Positions 12,906 through 26,302 of a stretch of 64,000 nt of DNA are shown here, in pieces. Below the pieces are notes generated by a model. It saw only the letters and a list, made by a program, of their open reading frames with translations. It did no database searches and was not told the origin of the DNA. The stretch's first letter is position 1; the number at the start of each line of letters is the position of its first letter. The stretch is from NCBI GenBank assembly GCA_013433145.1, contig CM024191.1, forward strand, positions 512,501-576,500, read 5' to 3'. Source of the DNA: Ascaris suum. Lineage: Eukaryota; Nematoda; Chromadorea; Rhabditida; Ascarididae. A program made the position numbers and the translations under genes.

Positions 12906-15900
12906 CATCATATGGCGTAGGAAAGTAGCGCTTCTTTCATTATATCAAAAACCAAAGGACACTGCCCTCTAATCCTTGCTTCATGCATGAATTCCTGAAT
13001 AAGTTATTGACGGAATTTTTATTAGCGCTTGCAATTCCTTAACTTGGATGCAATTAAAAGCAATATTATGGATGCATCTTTATTTGGAGCGGTGTGCTCC
13101 GTCCTTTTTCTTGAGCATTAAAACGTCGCATTCGAGCTTTTTGATCGGGTCAAGGAAACGGAAAAAGAGGACACCTAAGAGCGCCCAACGATGAAAAATT
13201 TTGATTTGAAAGCTCGGTCGATTCACCTGAAATGATTCTGATGAATAATTCTGCAAGGTTAGCTTCTCTAGTTTCCTAGAATTTGCTCTGATAATCAACA
13301 AAAAAAAAGCTCGAGGCAAAAGTTTTGATGAAAAGTAAATGGTAAAACACTAGCTATTGACCAAAAGCTCGCTGTTTCAACAAAACGAATAATTGCTAAA
13401 TTTTGGGTATGTTTATTTTTAACTGCTGGTTCAGTTACGAATCTAGACGTAAACATAAACTTATGCGGATGAAGTTTGATGGGTCAGCCAATGGCTAGGC
13501 ATGGCTGCGCAAGATTATTGGCAACCGGGTGGTGGCAGCAGCCGATTGGTCGAGGATTCCTAGAGCTGCTGCAAAATGACGGCCCCCAGTGGGCCACCTC
13601 ACACAGCATATCCTTGTCGATTCGTTGCGAAAGTGTTTTGTTTGCGCGAAACGGCAACTACATTTTTTGCTTCTAGCGAGCTATTTACTATAAACGGTCT
13701 TCATCAATACTTAATGATGTCTCTTTCTTTGATGGGAGGTGCATTGCAACCTCAGTGCATCATAATTGTTTCGTCTTTTGTGGATTACAAAGAGTGAATT
13801 CATCCGACATTTGAGTCTCTCTGCCGCTCTCGTCGCCTATCTTTCAATAGATTTGATTGCCCTGAAGAGAAGCGCAAGGAACGATGAGCGGCGGCGTTTG
13901 CCACTTCATGCCACATGGAAACGCTTCTGCAAGGCTCTATCAATAGTACAGTTGGTTTCTGAGACCGCTATAATGTAGGCTTGATATGTTTTTTAGAGCT
14001 TGAAATTATTCGACAAATCTATGAAAACATTTAGAAAGTACTATTTTAAGCTCATTTGAAAGCAGCATTTGGAGGACATAAGTGAGGGATCGTTAAAAGG
14101 CAATTGGGTGAGTGCTCACTGAATGTTGCGTACAACTGCACTAGAAGCATCTGAATACGCTTAAATCATCACTTCCGTCTGTTCACTTCGAGAAAGTTTG
14201 AAAATCATTCAATCACTCAGAGCACCAAAATAGAAGAGGAAAGCGAGCCAATCTTATTTGACTAACTGATTTCCGTTGATTTAGAATTGTTTTGTTTTTT
14301 TCAATTATGAAACTAGAAATGGAACTTGGATTCAAAATATGTTCAAAGCACTCGTTTATATGCCATCCTAGCCGTACTATGCACTCGTTCAATTCGATTA
14401 TTCCGGTATGCAGAGCGCTTATGCGAAGTTGTGCAACTTCCAAGTGTATAGGATGTATCCACGTTCGTAGTTTTATTTGAAAGTGAGCAACCGTTTGAAC
14501 ATAACATTCGTCTAGTTTTGCGTCTTCCACTTTCCTACTGTCTCTTTTTCATTTTTTTAACGCTTCTTTTGCCTCTTTTTTTTGCAAAAAGCACGTTGCG
14601 ATGACGACATTTCTGCGTGTACGAATGAATTTCTGTCTGTCTATGTCTGTGCTTTCAAATTGGCAACCATTAAAGCAAAAGTTAGGGATTTTGGTGGAAA
14701 AAAATGCACTATACAGTATAACCTCGTTTGCTATAGTTCATATTGATCAGTCCATAGCGGAAGAAGTTACAGATATTATTTAAACACGAAAAAAGTTCGC
14801 ATTTTACAGTGATCGCCTTTTCACTTAAACTTGTCAGGGGTTGCATGAAGGCAAATTGTTAGCCGAAGATATGTGTGTTCGATTGAACTAATCGAAATGT
14901 GAAGACATTATTTTAACTGTTTTGCTTTTTGTTAGTGGGAGAGGGGAGGGGTGGGGGGATGTGAAACCGGCTGGTCAGAGGAGCGGGATGCAAAAACGTA
15001 GATCGTACCACCTGTTGTTGTGAAATTCGCACATTGTTTGATGAATACGCATTTACATACAGTGGCTTTCTAGTACTAATATGTGAGGTGCTGAATTGTA
15101 TGGCTTTATGAAGCTCCTAGTTTCAGCGGTACAGGACAAATTGGACAGCTGAAGCTAGATCTTTATTTTTTTGCAAACTGTAGATATTTATTGCCAAGCA
15201 GAAAATCACGAAATTCGATTGTGAGGCTTTTTTCTTAGTCAGTTGAACTGCCACACTTTCTTACTCGTTTTCAACTAGAACAAGTGCAGGAGCCTTATCA
15301 TTAATTCCATACAATGCTTGCGAAATGTATATGAAATTTGGAACTCTTTTTCATAGTGCTTATGCATCCTTCTCCTCGTTCATCCTCCTGCCCCCTCTTA
15401 AAGGTGCAATTACGAAAATGTTTCTTCATTGGCATGCATTTTATATTAGTTCGGACGAAGAGTAAAATTAAGGAAAACCAAGTATTATTATATTTTTGCA
15501 TTGTTTTTTTTAAACGTCTTTTTTTTGAAAAGAAACAGTCTGTAAAATTATTGCCTGATTCCCATCATTTACGAAAACAAATTTCTTCTCTACAAAGAGT
15601 GGAAAATAGAAACCTAATCTATAGAGGCCACCATGATTCTAAAGATTTATAAGCGTCGCATAGTTTGGAGTTGCCTGTGAAAGTCGTATTCCATAGGATA
15701 TACAGGGCACCGAAAAGCCTTAGAAAACAGCATTTTCTAAGGCAAAAAAAAAGTTGAAAGACCTGAAAGAATGATCTTGTCACATTTTCATGTTGTATTT
15801 ATGCAAATTATTTGAGCCTCGGCAAACCCTCCAATAAGTGAGCAACATTTCAGCTCCGACCAGCAAATCGTTTCAAAACTGTCACTCGCTTTGAATTTCT

Positions 15901-16512
15901 GTCATTCATGGCATGAGTGAACGCGTTGAATCAGTCGTTACAAATTTCATCACGATATGCAGTTGCCCAAGTTCGTGATTCATCTGCTGGAGCAGAGCCA
16001 AGTTGATCACTCATGTGTGCGACTTGTGCGCGTTTCGATGCGGGCCTTTAATGTTGGGAACACACCGGAAGGTTTAATGGGCGCTTTTTAAGGTGACGTG
16101 GAGAGGTGACAAGATGCCAACATCTATCACTGGCTCTCTTTACAAGAGCATCGAAAGCTTCGTATTGGGGGAATGGTACAAAGACCGATAGCAGCAAAGG
16201 ATACTGAGAGAAACGGAAATTTGGGACGAAAGTACGTTCATAGAAATAAAGGAGCAAGCGTTAGAGGTATTGAAGGTTGATGACAGCTCGCATTGCTTCG
16301 ATGAATAAAACAGACGAATGGTTCCAACTTTTCCCGAACTATAAAACTTGAATGTGTTGTCTCATTTTTGCAGGGCAGGACGCAAAGTTTAATTGTTTTT
16401 TGCTTGTCATGCTCGATTAATGATGCAGAAGTCAAACACCTTTGACGAATAGAACAATAACGGTTTGCATGTTTATTCGAGAGAACGTTCAGTTTTACTC
16501 TTTATAACAATT
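12906..16512. other. Intergenic; one GC-richer island, one G-rich tract
   Basis: No gene can be assigned. A GC-richer island at about 13478-13640 is open in more than one plus-strand frame, one of them containing MAAQDYWQPGGGSSRLVEDS before a stop, and could be an exon. A minus-strand frame of 105 codons at 14213-14530 has unremarkable composition and no recognisable domain. A G-run tract at 14937-14958 fits the four-run quadruplex pattern. The remainder is plain AT-rich sequence. Confidence 0.45.
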
Positions 16513-16630
16513 ACCGTTATCATTTACTCACCGTTATCATTTAGTTACTCACCGTTATCATTTAGTTACTCACCGTTATCATTTAGTTACTCACCGTTAT
16601 CATTTAGTTACTCACCGTTATCATTTAGTT
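16513..16630. repeat. 21-bp tandem repeat, five full copies plus a partial
   Basis: Five identical copies of ACTCACCGTTATCATTTAGTT span 16526-16630, preceded by a partial copy from 16513. Because 21 is a multiple of three, one frame reads through as a repeated heptapeptide (SYSPLSF) inside a 111-codon open frame at 16465-16800. I see no other support for that frame being a gene. Perfect identity of the copies indicates recent expansion. Confidence 0.95.
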
Positions 16631-16973
16631 GGGTATGCGTTTATTTATATTCCACAATAATTTCTATTTCGAACTTATTCGCCTCTGCAGATTATTTTTT
16701 AAGAACCTTCTACAGACTATTTACTATAAACTACAAGCTATTGAACATAGTCGTTAATTTTGTAAATTACGCATTATTAAGTTTTTCATTACCTGCTTAG
16801 TGCAGGATTTTTTTTTTTTTTTGTTCTTTAGTTAATTTATTCTGTGCACCTCACTTTAGTCAATAAAGCATTCATGACGAATAAATGTCTCGTCGCATCG
16901 TTTCCAGTTCCGATTAGATGAAATTGTGAGGTCACCTGAAGATTAGGGCCTAGGCTGGTCTCGTGCACAACGA

Positions 16974-17159
16974 ATGCTGACGATTGGATTCACCGTTGTT
17001 CTGCTGAGAGGGAGGGTCGAGACTTATTCCGCCGGTCCCGTTCCGACTAGAGTGCTGGGCGGAGTGACTTGGCAAGTCGGAGCCAAGGAATCTCGTCTGG
17101 GCTCGCTAAACGATGAATCTTATTCTTATTATGATAAAAAAAGTGGAGGATTCACTTGA
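16974..17159 (+). CDS. Possible small single-exon ORF in a GC-rich island (61 aa, unassigned)
   Basis: ATG at 16974 opens a 61-codon frame ending at TGA 17157-17159, inside a stretch at about 16970-17110 that is clearly more GC-rich than its surroundings. The product starts hydrophobic (MLTIGFTVVLLRGR) and ends Tyr/Ser-rich (SYSYYDKKSGGFT). No domain, partner or splice context is evident. The island might instead be a non-coding RNA gene or part of a dispersed repeat. Confidence 0.2.
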   Translation: MLTIGFTVVLLRGRVETYSAGPVPTRVLGGVTWQVGAKESRLGSLNDESYSYYDKKSGGFT

Positions 17160-20100
17160 TTGCTCAATTGTAAAACGTTTTGTTGGAACCTTTTTTTCCG
17201 AAGTTACATTAACGATGAGGAACAGATTGTTGATTCTCGTTTAGTCGATAATCGGTTATGAAAGATTCTAGAAGTGATTCTAATGATTTGTAACGTCGAC
17301 GAGATGGTCGCGGAATTGAATAATTGAAATACCATATTCAGAAGGATAAATAATGTGGCATTTTCGGATATTATAAGTTGCAAGTTGCCTTCTAATGGCA
17401 AAACCAAAATAATTCCACATAGAACAAGTTGAGAAAAAGCACCAGGAAGGCTGGCACGAAATGCGCTTCTCCATTCCGGTTCATCAAAAATCCATTTCAT
17501 TTGCACAAACTTTGACAAGATTTTTAGCATTGTTGTACAAATCGTGAACCAAAAAAAAGGCTCACTTTTGAACCGCACAGATATGATAGTGACACAAACT
17601 TAACTCATGAATTTTGTTTCTCCTTAAAGCTTAGCTAGATTATATGGGACTTTGATGAATCACAGCGAAATAGACTTAATATCATCATGACCTACCTTTG
17701 CAAAAGTCCGCAAGAGGCAAAAAGTCTTGCAGGTTGCCTACGAGAGGCGCAATTTTTTGCAAGCTTAATAGCAGATTTAATCTTATTGACTGTAAATCAT
17801 ACTATGTGCTGGACGTTACGTTAATAACGTTATCATACTCGTCGATTGGAAGATAACCATTGACAGTGGCGTGTCTTAGATCTTCAGGAGAAGGCGTGAA
17901 TAATAGCTTGATCATTCATTATAACTGTTGAATGTTCGTAATTGCTGAAATACGGATGTAACGTTGTGCAAAATATATGAAGGGCGTGTTAAAACAGATG
18001 GGTTTGTTCGTTCGATTTGCTGATTATTATAGATTCGGCCCGAGCAAGGACGTTGACACGTTTTCTTAAGTGCCTTATTGGGGGAGGTTTTTTTTCTTCC
18101 GGAGCGAACCATAGGTGAACGCAACTGCCACAGCAATTCGTCGAACGACGAGCCGAGAGAAAATCGCGATAAGAGGCGAAAAAGAAACGTGAAACATGCG
18201 CCGTCATGTTTCATGTCTTTTGTATGACACACCATTACGTACCCATCACACCTGACTGACTTATTAAGGTGTTCGCTCACACGACAACTTCTATATCTTA
18301 TTGCCCCTGTCTCAGCGCGTTTCCACGACGTCGCAACAGCTGTGTACTCGTTCTTATATATGCCATTATGTTTTGTTTTGCCATTGAAATTTCTTAAGCT
18401 TCGTCTTTAAACCTTGAAATGCTTTGTTACACTTGTAAGCTACTCTTTAACTTCGGCATTTCTTCAATGGTTGTTGCTTAGCAAACGTAAGACCTAAATT
18501 CTTTGTGTTCCTATGAAAATTGCACCGGATGTTGTACAAAGTGGTTTAATAGATGAATACTGTTATTTATGTAGTACCTTTGAGTACATTTGATTGATCG
18601 CTGATGTACAAGATAGTGAGATCTTTATCACGTAATGTCCTATTATTTACCACTTGTAATCGAGATCCGTTTCAACTGTCTTTTTAAGGATAGCTATATT
18701 TGACCTCATTTTCGAGCAAATATAAAGTCATCTGTCATTTTACGTGAAAGGAGTGACCGGAGGCGTGTGAGTGGGAAGGAGGTACAACTTCTGAGTCCCA
18801 CGTATTGCCCGGATCCCGCTCCATCATTGACATTTTTGGAGCTTAGAAACCACACTGCATAACTTTCACTTATCATATTAATGCGCTTTTTATTTGTAAT
18901 TTCCGGAAGTTTGCGGCTTCAATTTTGGAGTACCACTCAAGATTTAGAAAACAGCAGAGCGACCTTCTGTAACTTGATGAAATCTTCAAATTTTTTTAAA
19001 ACATCTGACGGATAACCCATATGAATAATTCAAATCTAAATTCTAATACAATTAATGAGAGAGATTACATTTATGTATTCGTATCAATTTTTTTCAAGGT
19101 TCATTCAACGCCAATATCATTCGGCAATTGCAAATGCAACGAAATTCGCATCACTAGCATTCTATAAGCGATACATTTGTGCTATGGAATGCATATATTG
19201 AAAGTGCCTCTCTATTGGTAATACTATCTCGTCACGATGCGTTGGATGAATCGACCGAAATGCGTCAAGGCGTTAAAAACGCCTGAACTCATCGATCTCA
19301 CGATGGCAGTGGTAGTGATGACACAGCACACCGCGCCATCGTGCTCTTAAAATATTTTTGTCGTCTCTCGTTCGTACAGTCGGAAACATGAAGCAAGCTG
19401 CATCTACAAGCGGAAATATTGCTTTCGAGGAAAATCTGTTGTGTGCTTCAAGGAAGACTAGCCAACGAACCATGTTTTTCCTCATGTAGTATGGGCTTAT
19501 AAACTTTTTATCACCTCGTTGATAAGCGTATATCACTGCGCCTACATCTTAACCTTTACCCTTTGTAATGAAGTTTCACCTGTGTTTTGCGCTCGAGTGA
19601 TTGTTTTGTCTGTTGTAAGAGTATTTCGAGGTTTTACGCATAGTACCTCTCTTAAATTATCATTGTTTCTTATTTTTCGTATGCGACATTTGAAGAAGAC
19701 GTTAATTCTCTTGTAAAGGCCTTTCCTTTTTTTTTCTTTTTCACTAGATGTCACTTAATATATGCGATATATATTTATGCTATCTTTAAGCTTTAAATTG
19801 ACTCCCCCACCCCTTGCAAGCTGCTGAAATCGAGTGCGTTTGCTTCACAATGCTCATCTGTAGAATTCACGAGGCCCAGATGTATGCTCGCAAATGCTTT
19901 CCTCCGAGCTAAGGAAATGTTTAAAATGCTGCTTTTTGCATGCTCCTACAAGCCCTTCTGTTCAGAAACCTTCCTTTTTTATGAGCCTAAGCTCTACACC
20001 TCCTCCGTTGTTTCATAAATATACCACTCCTGAAAATTATCCCATTTCAGAATTGCTGAAAACTCTCGTATATTGGAGTTAAGCCGAACTTGTAGGGTAC

Positions 20101-21827
20101 ATGTGGTGTATACAAGTAGGTAGAGAGACTTCAGCACGATACATCTATTGGCCTAGGCTAGGTAAGACAACAGTGCATCTAAAATCAATCTAAGCTACCA
20201 GTCCTCAGCTCTTTCATGTTTTGGTTATGGCTGTGCGTATGGGGATGTAAGCCTAAATTCCTCCTGTAAGCAGACTTACAAGATCAGCACTGTTGCATAT
20301 TTACTTCGCAGAATTCACTGAGAACATATCTGTGTTAGTAAGTGCCACATAGTTTATGAAATTCTCGAGCCACCAAAGTAATAAGGTATATGTTTGTCTA
20401 AAATTGCTGTAAATTGTTTGGTTTACTTCAGGTTGCAATTGTCGGAAGCTCATTTCCTACAGAAATTTATTCGCCTAGCTTGCTTGCTTTCAATTTCAGG
20501 TATAGTTGATTGAAGCGAAAAGTGCGCTATTTAAACGATGTACAACGTATCGGAATGAATCTATTCGACGATCGCCGAATTTTTGCACTATCGAACAAAT
20601 GTATCGCCAATTTTCGCTTCATTGGCGAATTTAAGCTTGTGCTTTTTGGCATTTTTGAAAGCATTTCTGCGTCTGTTTCTCGTCTTTTGTGGACGCCATT
20701 ATGAGCAAAATTGGCGCACGGCAAATGAAGCGTAAACGGTGTAAAGTGCTTCGCTATTCATTCGCATTCAAGCATTGCAGCCTCTTAGGCCCACTCTAGT
20801 CCGTAGGGCTTTTTTTTTTTCGACGCTAGCACGGCGTTTTCCGTTCAGTCGGAAACAATCCTTGCATCACTTCAAACATTGAAGCTCTTCAACTCTAATA
20901 TTTTATGTTTGACGGGAAGAAATAATTGCTGGGAAATGAAAATTTCTTATTGCACTTTTCAAGGCGACTTTTTTAAAAGTCGCATCGTTGTGTAGAAAAA
21001 AAAAGTGCTCATAATGTCGAATTTATTGCCTGAACATTGTAATAAACAGGGAATAAAACAAATGTGATTAAAAGTTTGCGAAATTTGCGCAGATTTTCTT
21101 ATTCATTTTCACCAAAAATTGTCCATTTGTGAAGATTTATTAGAAGCAAGTATTGTTGATACGTTTTGCCGCATTAATTGCATCGATGATAATTTATATG
21201 CATTGCACATTCATATTTGCTTTTAGCTCGAGAATTTGAAATTTTTATGCCTTCCGGCAATCCAGACGTTGATGAGAATTATACGTCTTTCAATCTCTAA
21301 GAGGTAATCACAAAGTTTTTTTTTTTAATCGTTGTTTACTTTGTTTTGTGTTGCTGTAATTAATTTTATTTCTTTGAAATGTGATATTTTTCTTTTCGTA
21401 GGATTAGTACTCTTATCTATGGCCAACTTTCAAGTTGAATTCTTTTTTTTTCTCGTCTAGTGATGAAGCAACTAGTATTTTTTTTTAAAAGATGATCCAA
21501 ATTTGAAATTCCATAATGACGGAGGAGATTGCAATATTTTAGTTTCTTTTTGTAAACATTTTACGGAATTTTTGGTACAAAACGCTGAGAGTAATGGTGA
21601 CGTCCTATTCGTTCGCATATGTGTTGCTTATAAAACGCACACGTGTGCATGTTATAAAATTTGAAAATACAAGTTATGCTGTAAAATCGGTCAGATTCGA
21701 GAAGAAAAAAAACGAAAGTTTGATGTACGATTAATGAAACCAATCAGGTTTATAAGAAAGAAGCACAGTTGGGTATCATTATTTCACTACTTTTAGTTAT
21801 TCAGTCAATGGAGTGATTTTGGACTAA
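17160..21827. other. Intergenic; scattered unassigned open frames
   Basis: The longest frames, both on the minus strand, are 17204-17578 (124 codons) and 17912-18280 (122 codons). Neither has a recognisable domain or convincing splice or start context. A perfect 9-bp inverted repeat (TGAAACATG … CATGTTTCA, 6-base spacer) lies at 18190-18213. A minus-strand frame at 19273-19536 (87 codons) overlaps a short plus-strand ATG frame at 19388. Nothing here can be called a gene. Confidence 0.4.
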
Positions 21828-22293
21828 ACGAGAGAAAGCGTATACAACGCCAACTTTGGAGGCGCGCTTCTTTCGGCTTTAGGCAATTCGAAACGCATCG
21901 ACCCGACTAAGCCTGAGCGCATTGTTGGTGGTCGTTTACGGGCATTTCTGAAGTGGGTAGTTATTTCGCGACATTCGTATGTTGCTGTAGATGGTCACTT
22001 CGAAGCAATGGGGTATCTATGCTCGAGAACGTGCTTCTGTTTGCTAGTATCGAAAAAATGCGTTATTGATGAGCAACTAGTAAATTTTAATCGTCGAGCA
22101 ACTTTTTTTGTTGAACTCAACGTTCGATGACGAATCAAAAGCAAGACAAGACATTGCCATCATCGCCATAGACGAAGCATCCGATTTGGGAGGCTGTATG
22201 CCACTCACGCGTACTTTAGATGGGATCGCCAATGATGACTCATTCATGTCTTGCGAAATTGAGGAAAACTTTTATTTGAATGTATTATTGTAG
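21828..22293 (+). pseudogene. Coding-like region in two overlapping frames, possibly a decayed gene or missed exons
   Basis: A 100-codon stop-free plus-strand frame runs from 21828 to the TGA at 22128-22130, with no ATG in its first half. Its product is protein-like, including RIDPTKPERIVGGRLRAFLK and RHSYVAVDGHFEAM. Overlapping its end, a second plus frame (to 22293) reads STFDDESKARQDIAIIAIDE and further acidic sequence. The frame change without a clear splice pair suggests a frameshifted relic, or exons whose boundaries I have not resolved. I do not recognise the family. Confidence 0.25.
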
Positions 22294-22316
22294 TGTTTAT
22301 CATCACAGCGTTTATC

Positions 22317-22380
22317 AGCTAGGGAGAAGCATTGAAAAATTCGATAGGCCGGATTTTTCAACGCTTTCCCCTACCTAGCC
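22317..22380. ncRNA. Imperfect hairpin of about 64 nt, possible small-RNA precursor or MITE remnant
   Basis: The arm at 22317-22344 pairs imperfectly with 22351-22380. The helix has an outer 6-bp GCTAGG/CCTAGC stem, an internal asymmetric bulge, then AAGC/GCTT, TTG/CAA and an A-rich/T-rich stem closing on a short loop around GATAGGCC. Arm length near 25 nt with a small loop resembles a miRNA precursor, but palindromic transposon debris would look the same. It is unusually structured compared with the flanks. Confidence 0.3.
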
Positions 22381-24788
<2,408 letters not shown>

Positions 24789-24902
24789 AAAGAACGACCA
24801 GATCTGCCGGAAGACTGAGCAGCGCAGGTCATCATATGAAACGATGCGAACAAAAAAAAAACAAAATTATGTACAAGATACATAGATACGTGAGATGGAA
24901 CC

Positions 24903-25220
24903 TCAGTAGAGCAAAGTGCAAATGTAGTGAAAGTCCAGAGAGTGAAGCCGATTCACGAATACGGTTAAATTTTGCGCATCGACGACTCTTTGAGGTAACT
25001 GATTCGAGGTCCGGACAACCCTGAATTGAAAATCATCGTAGACCTTATCGACGGTGCAAGTTTTGCGGGTTAGTTGAACGTCGTGAACACAGCACTCTAG
25101 GTCGATGAATTTATCTAGCGGAACATCAGAAAAACCTCTGACGATGCGATAGCAGAGCGCAATGACATCGTCTATGTTTATGAGAAAAAGTAATGGTTTG
25201 AGGACGCTCGCTTGAGACAC
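24903..25220 (-). mobile_element. Internally deleted LINE (non-LTR) reverse-transcriptase fragment
   Basis: The 105-codon minus-strand frame begins SQASVLKPLLFLINIDDV, matching the pattern of the G-x-P-Q-G-S-x-L-x-P-L-L-F block of non-LTR reverse transcriptases, here with Q-A for Q-G and K-P for G-P. It then passes directly to a C-terminal region ([20 protein letters not shown]) resembling the conserved end of CR1/jockey-like ORF2 (RVVxxWNxLP…VV.AP). The catalytic FADD/YADD block that should lie between is absent, so the copy has an internal deletion yet keeps an open frame. It is inactive. The family is inferred from motif spacing. Confidence 0.6.
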
Positions 25221-26275
25221 TCCACTAGTTGCTTCATAATTTGTACGTTATAGGGCGGCAGTGCTGCAGCAATAGTGGTTGTTTTCTACTTTAGTGGATT
25301 TTCTCGCATGGATTAGTTGAGAGGCGTTGCGTCGTTTTTTTTTTTGCATATATTGCATCTCTACCTTATTTTTAGTGGGGATTCTTTGCAAGTAATATCT
25401 TTCTCGAAGGGATTAATGAAAATTTCGTTTTTATTCATTTGAATTTCATTAAAATATTTTCTTCTCTCATTTCCCAGTCGTTCGCATCTTTAATCTCTCA
25501 CAGTGTTATAGCATTTCTCTTGCTTGTCGTGCATCACGTCTTAAGGGAACGATATTGCACGCAGGTGTGTGCCGTCGTCGTACGTTGTTTTTTGCGAGTG
25601 CTTCTTTGATATTTCTGTTGTTTTAGTGAGTGGTCGATGCTAGCGGGCGTGTAGCCCCAGAGATTAGCATTCGCTATTGCTTGTTGACTGTATATTTTGG
25701 CGACGATGTTACCTGTATATTTTAAGGAATATATTATTTTCCATGGAGTTTTTATTTCGTTATTTCAGTTTTTAAATTAACATTGATAGGTCATGTGAAC
25801 AGTGCTAACGAGGTAGGAGGGTTCAAAAAAATGCTCACATCAACATCACACCTCATCAGCGGATTTTTTTTTGGATATGATAGTATCGAATTTGCCATAT
25901 TTGGTTCATTGAAAAATTTAACCTTCGTCTAATCATTCGTTTCGTTTCGTCGAGTTGGAAGACAATGTCGGACGTATTCAAATGATGAGGGGATCGCAAA
26001 ACTTGAAGTTTTCGAAAATATGATTGCCAAAAATACTAATTATCGGGAAATAGCCAATTATAATCACCCCATTCCCACGTAGAGAATTGGATTCAAACTT
26101 TTGATTTTTCGAACACTCTTATTTTTCCATTCATTCGTGCAGGAAAATTTTTAGCTATTGAATTTCAGCGGTGATTTGAGCATTACGTATCTCAAACACA
26201 AATACGACGATGGTTTTCATTTCCGTTTTAGTTCTTAGAAAAATGCACCATACGGCAGCCCCATCCTTTCTCCCT

Positions 26276-26302
26276 CCCCCCCCCCCCCCCCCCCCCCCCC
26301 CC
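26276..26302. repeat. Poly-C run, 27 bases
   Basis: Uninterrupted cytosines in a pyrimidine-rich context. The length is likely polymorphic or subject to sequencing error. Confidence 0.97.

Noticed and set aside
10707..12911. Open frames within the 26-bp minisatellite
   Set aside because: By-products of the tandem repeat; frames are interrupted and without domain content.
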